Notes under the pieces: model-generated
Told to the model about the DNA's origin: nothing
The model's database searches: none
What the model saw: the letters and a program-made list of their open reading frames with translations, nothing else
Assembly: GCF_019145195.1 (NCBI RefSeq)
Contig: NZ_JAHSTW010000001.1
Location: forward strand, 124,001 to 188,000
Length of the DNA stretch: 64,000 bases
DNA from: Pseudomonas siliginis
GTDB taxonomy: Bacteria > Pseudomonadota > Gammaproteobacteria > Pseudomonadales > Pseudomonadaceae
Direction: 5' to 3'
Made by a program: the position numbers and the translations under genes
Shown here: piece after piece, positions 61,873 to 64,000 of the stretch
Layout: each line of letters opens with the position of its first letter
How positions within the stretch are numbered: the stretch's first letter is position 1

Positions 61873-62082
61873 TCAGTCGCGATAAGACTCGGTCACCTGC
61901 GCCGTCTGGTCAGCAGGGACGCGGATTTCTTTCGCGCTGGCGACGGTCTTCTGCTCGCTTTGCGCGTGCTGGACCGGGAAATTGTCGTAGTAATAACGCA
62001 TACGTTCGGCACCGCCTTCAGCGAAGGCGCTGGTGGAGCCGAGGGCGAGCAGGGTGGTGAGGATGATAGTGGTGGTTTTCAT
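61873..62082 (-). CDS. Small exported protein of unknown function
   Basis: A 69-residue protein with signal peptide MKTTTIILTTLLALGSTSAFA and a 48-residue mature part (EGGAERMRYYYDNFPVQHAQSEQKTVASAKEIRVPADQ...) rich in Tyr, Gln and charged residues, no Cys. It probably resides in the periplasm. No family is recognised. The ribosome site GGAGGCACC is excellent and a terminator lies after the stop, so the gene is surely real. Confidence 0.8.
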   Translation of the reverse strand: MKTTTIILTTLLALGSTSAFAEGGAERMRYYYDNFPVQHAQSEQKTVASAKEIRVPADQTAQVTESYRD

Positions 62083-62229
62083 GGTGCCTCCTACTGAACA
62101 AGTGGGAGTCGGTTCGTCCGTGAAGCAGACCGCGAAAGAGAGTCTGCGGCGCGGCCATTAACGATGGGTTAACGCTGGTTCAGCGCAAATATTGCGGCGT
62201 ATTACAGAAGCACCGCGGTCGATGGGCAC

Positions 62230-62253
62230 AAAAAAGGGCCTTCTCGGCCCTTT
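62230..62253 (-). terminator. Intrinsic terminator after cptA
   Basis: AAAGGGCC pairs with GGCCCTTT around TTCTC; on the minus strand TTTTTTG follows. It is seven bases beyond the cptA stop. Confidence 0.85.
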
Positions 62254-62259
62254 ATCGTT

Positions 62260-64000
62260 TTACTTCTGCGCGACTTCCGCCGAATCAGGGTGTTTGGGCT
62301 TCATCAAACTGAAGTCAATCAACGCTCGCCTCGGCGCCTGGTACGGGTCGCCAATCAACAGCTTGCGCGGTACAAAGCTGTCGCTAACCAGGCTTTTGCT
62401 GCGATCCAGTTCATCGGAGCTCAACCCGGCCAAGTCCGCCCAGGTATGAATGAGCTGCGAGCTGCTGTACGGGCGGCTGAGGTCGCCGGCGAAGTTCCAG
62501 TCGTGGTTTTCCTTCCACTTCGGCGAGGCCCAGGCCATGAACGGGATGGTGTACATCGGCGCGGTCGGTTTGTTTTCGTTGCGGCCCAGCGTGCCGTGGC
62601 CGGCGGAGTCGAAGACATCTTCACCGTGGTCGGACAGGTACAGCAGGAAGCCATTCGGGTCTGTCTTGGCGTAGTCCTTGATCAGGCTCGAGACTACGAA
62701 GTCGTTGTACAGCACGGCGTTGTCATAGCTGTTGTAGGTCGGTACCTGATCGTCACGCACGCCAGCCGGAACGCCCTGGCGATCCTTGAACTTGTCGAAC
62801 GTCGGCGGATATCGGTACTGGTAGCTCATGTGCGTGCCGAGCAGATGCACGACGATCAGCTTGCGCGGCGCCGCATCGGCCAGCGCCTTGTTGAACGGCT
62901 CGATGACGTCGCCATCGTATTGCGCCGAGTTCTGGTTGCGGTTGTTGTTCAGGTACACCTGCTCGTCGGCCTGTTCGGAGAACGTCGTGAGCATGGTGTT
63001 GCGCTTGGTCATGGTCTGCTGGTTGGTGATCCAGAAGGTCTTGTAACCGGCCTGTTTCATCACGCTGACCAGCGATGGCGTCGACAGGTACAGGTCGGGG
63101 CTCTGCTCGTCAGCGAAGGTCAACACTTGCTGCAGCGCTTCGATGGTGTACGGGCGCGGGGTGATGACGTTGTCGAAAACCGCCAGTTGATCCTTGAGCT
63201 TGTCCAGTTCCGGCGTGGTGTTGCGCGGGTATCCGTAAAGACTCATGCGCTGGCGGTTGGTCGATTCACCGATGACCAGCACCAGCGTCGCCGGCTGACC
63301 GGCCGAGGCGTCCTTGAGATTTTTCAGTGGCGCAATCTTGCTGGCGCTGTCGAGCATGCCTTGCATGTCGGCGAGGGTTTCCTGATAACGGTGATACGCC
63401 ACAGCCATCTGCCACGGCACGGCAGGCTCGATGCGGGTTTCGAATTTCTCGAAGCCTTCGGCGAAATTGCCCATGCGCATGGTTTGTTTGATCAGCGGGT
63501 AGCCGGCGACGGCGATCACGATTGCGGTGGCTGCAACCAGTGCGCGACCACGGGGCATGTACACCGGGCGCAGGCGCGTCCACAGAAAGTAGGCGAACGC
63601 GGTATGGGCGAGGAACGCCGGGATCATCCACCAGGCGAAATACTGGGTCATGTACTCGCCGGCTTCCGACACGTTCGACTCGAACATGATGAAGATGACG
63701 CTCTGCGAGAATTCCTGCTGATAAATGAAGAAGTAACCCAGGCTGGCCATCGAGCAGGCCCACAGCACCACGCCAATGACCGCCGCAAGCAGACGCGTCT
63801 GTTTGGGGAACAGCAGCATCGGCGCCAGCCACAGCGCGCTCATCACGAATGCCTGACGAAATCCCGTGAAACCGGACGTGCCGGTCAGTTGGATCAGCAG
63901 TTGGGTAATACCCGAGAAGTACCAGAAGAAGACGAACAACCAGATGAATCCGGCCCAGTCGAAACCGGTCGCAGTCGTTTTGCTGCGTTTGAACAATGTC
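62260..64000 (-). CDS. cptA: Phosphoethanolamine transferase CptA (start at or beyond window edge)
   Basis: At least 578 residues of an alkaline-phosphatase-fold transferase that adds phosphoethanolamine to lipopolysaccharide. Five or so N-terminal membrane helices (WAGFIWLFVFFWYFSGITQLLIQL...) precede the periplasmic domain, which starts at VLVIGESTNRQRMSLYGYPRNTTPEL (nucleophile Thr in NTT) and has SDHGEDVFDSAGHGTLGRNENKPT (metal ligands). CptA modifies the core heptose in Salmonella. The frame remains open to base 64000, with only a TTG near 63996, so the true start may lie outside the window. Confidence 0.9.
   Translation of the reverse strand, partial: TLFKRSKTTATGFDWAGFIWLFVFFWYFSGITQLLIQLTGTSGFTGFRQAFVMSALWLAPMLLFPKQTRLLAAVIGVVLWACSMASLGYFFIYQQEFSQSVIFIMFESNVSEAGEYMTQYFAWWMIPAFLAHTAFAYFLWTRLRPVYMPRGRALVAATAIVIAVAGYPLIKQTMRMGNFAEGFEKFETRIEPAVPWQMAVAYHRYQETLADMQGMLDSASKIAPLKNLKDASAGQPATLVLVIGESTNRQRMSLYGYPRNTTPELDKLKDQLAVFDNVITPRPYTIEALQQVLTFADEQSPDLYLSTPSLVSVMKQAGYKTFWITNQQTMTKRNTMLTTFSEQADEQVYLNNNRNQNSAQYDGDVIEPFNKALADAAPRKLIVVHLLGTHMSYQYRYPPTFDKFKDRQGVPAGVRDDQVPTYNSYDNAVLYNDFVVSSLIKDYAKTDPNGFLLYLSDHGEDVFDSAGHGTLGRNENKPTAPMYTIPFMAWASPKWKENHDWNFAGDLSRPYSSSQLIHTWADLAGLSSDELDRSKSLVSDSFVPRKLLIGDPYQAPRRALIDFSLMKPKHPDSAEVAQK

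Noticed and set aside
1..64000. tRNA, rRNA, riboswitch, prophage or insertion sequence
   Set aside because: None was recognised on either strand by eye; a tRNAscan or Infernal run would be needed for certainty on small RNAs.

Overview
The window looks like chromosomal DNA of a Pseudomonas from the P. fluorescens group. The grounds are high GC, many long false reading frames opposite real genes, the typical short dispersed palindromes (cores like GTGGGAGC...GCTCCCAC), and protein types common in that group (GlgE/TreS/TreY/TreZ, CcoG, DUF3203, DpkA, PvdQ-like acylase, CptA). No rRNA, tRNA, CRISPR array, insertion sequence or phage gene was seen. Both edges cut genes: a MocR-type regulator on the left and CptA on the right.

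Layout. 1-4000: MocR regulator (partial), a 131-bp tandem duplication, an isolated ccoG behind an ANR-like site, DUF3203, an MgtC-like membrane protein and a 52-residue proline-rich protein. 4114-11873 (+): glgE, a treS-maltokinase fusion and glgB, making branched alpha-glucan through maltose-1-phosphate; an AlgU-like promoter precedes glgE. 12002-15189 (-): a small autotransporter-type barrel, an endonuclease/exonuclease/phosphatase-fold protein and a PIG-L deacetylase homologue. 15368-18373 (-): a tightly overlapping run of acyl-CoA dehydrogenase-like, PIG-L deacetylase, methyltransferase and GT2 genes, directly behind glgX. 18375-29386 (-): glgA-treZ-malQ-treY-DUF2934 protein-glgX, for linear glucan synthesis and trehalose production. 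Together with the plus-strand genes this is a stress-type glucan/trehalose island.

29977-36069: dehydrogenase, exported alpha/beta hydrolase, YqaA-like and DUF411 proteins, a dCache chemoreceptor and an unknown conserved protein. 37019-43163 (-), extended by a GNAT gene at 36115: a compact operon of an MFS exporter, a LuxE-like ligase, a LuxC reductase fused to a PaaK/EhpF-like ligase, a second EhpF-like ligase and a GNAT acyltransferase. No luxAB is present. This is the best candidate for an undescribed pathway: carboxylic acid activation and reduction to an aldehyde or derived product, followed by acylation and export.

43474-48116: a two-helix membrane peptide, a Fur-like winged-helix stub, a PvdQ-like N-terminal-nucleophile acylase, a FecR-type anti-sigma factor (no sigma gene beside it) and a PepSY protein. 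48188-53038 (-): a giant toxin-like protein with four internal repeats and a C-terminal HExxH motif. 53269-57010: dpkA (cyclic imino-acid reductase), DUF883 protein, small unknown protein, LysR regulator divergent from a nitrilase. 57148-64000: LEA14-like lipoprotein, NCS2 permease, ZapE-like ATPase, DinB protein, GNAT enzyme, small secreted protein and CptA.

Start codons were chosen from ribosome-binding sites and operon overlaps; several are GTG or TTG. All functional calls come from reading the sequence; no database search was run.
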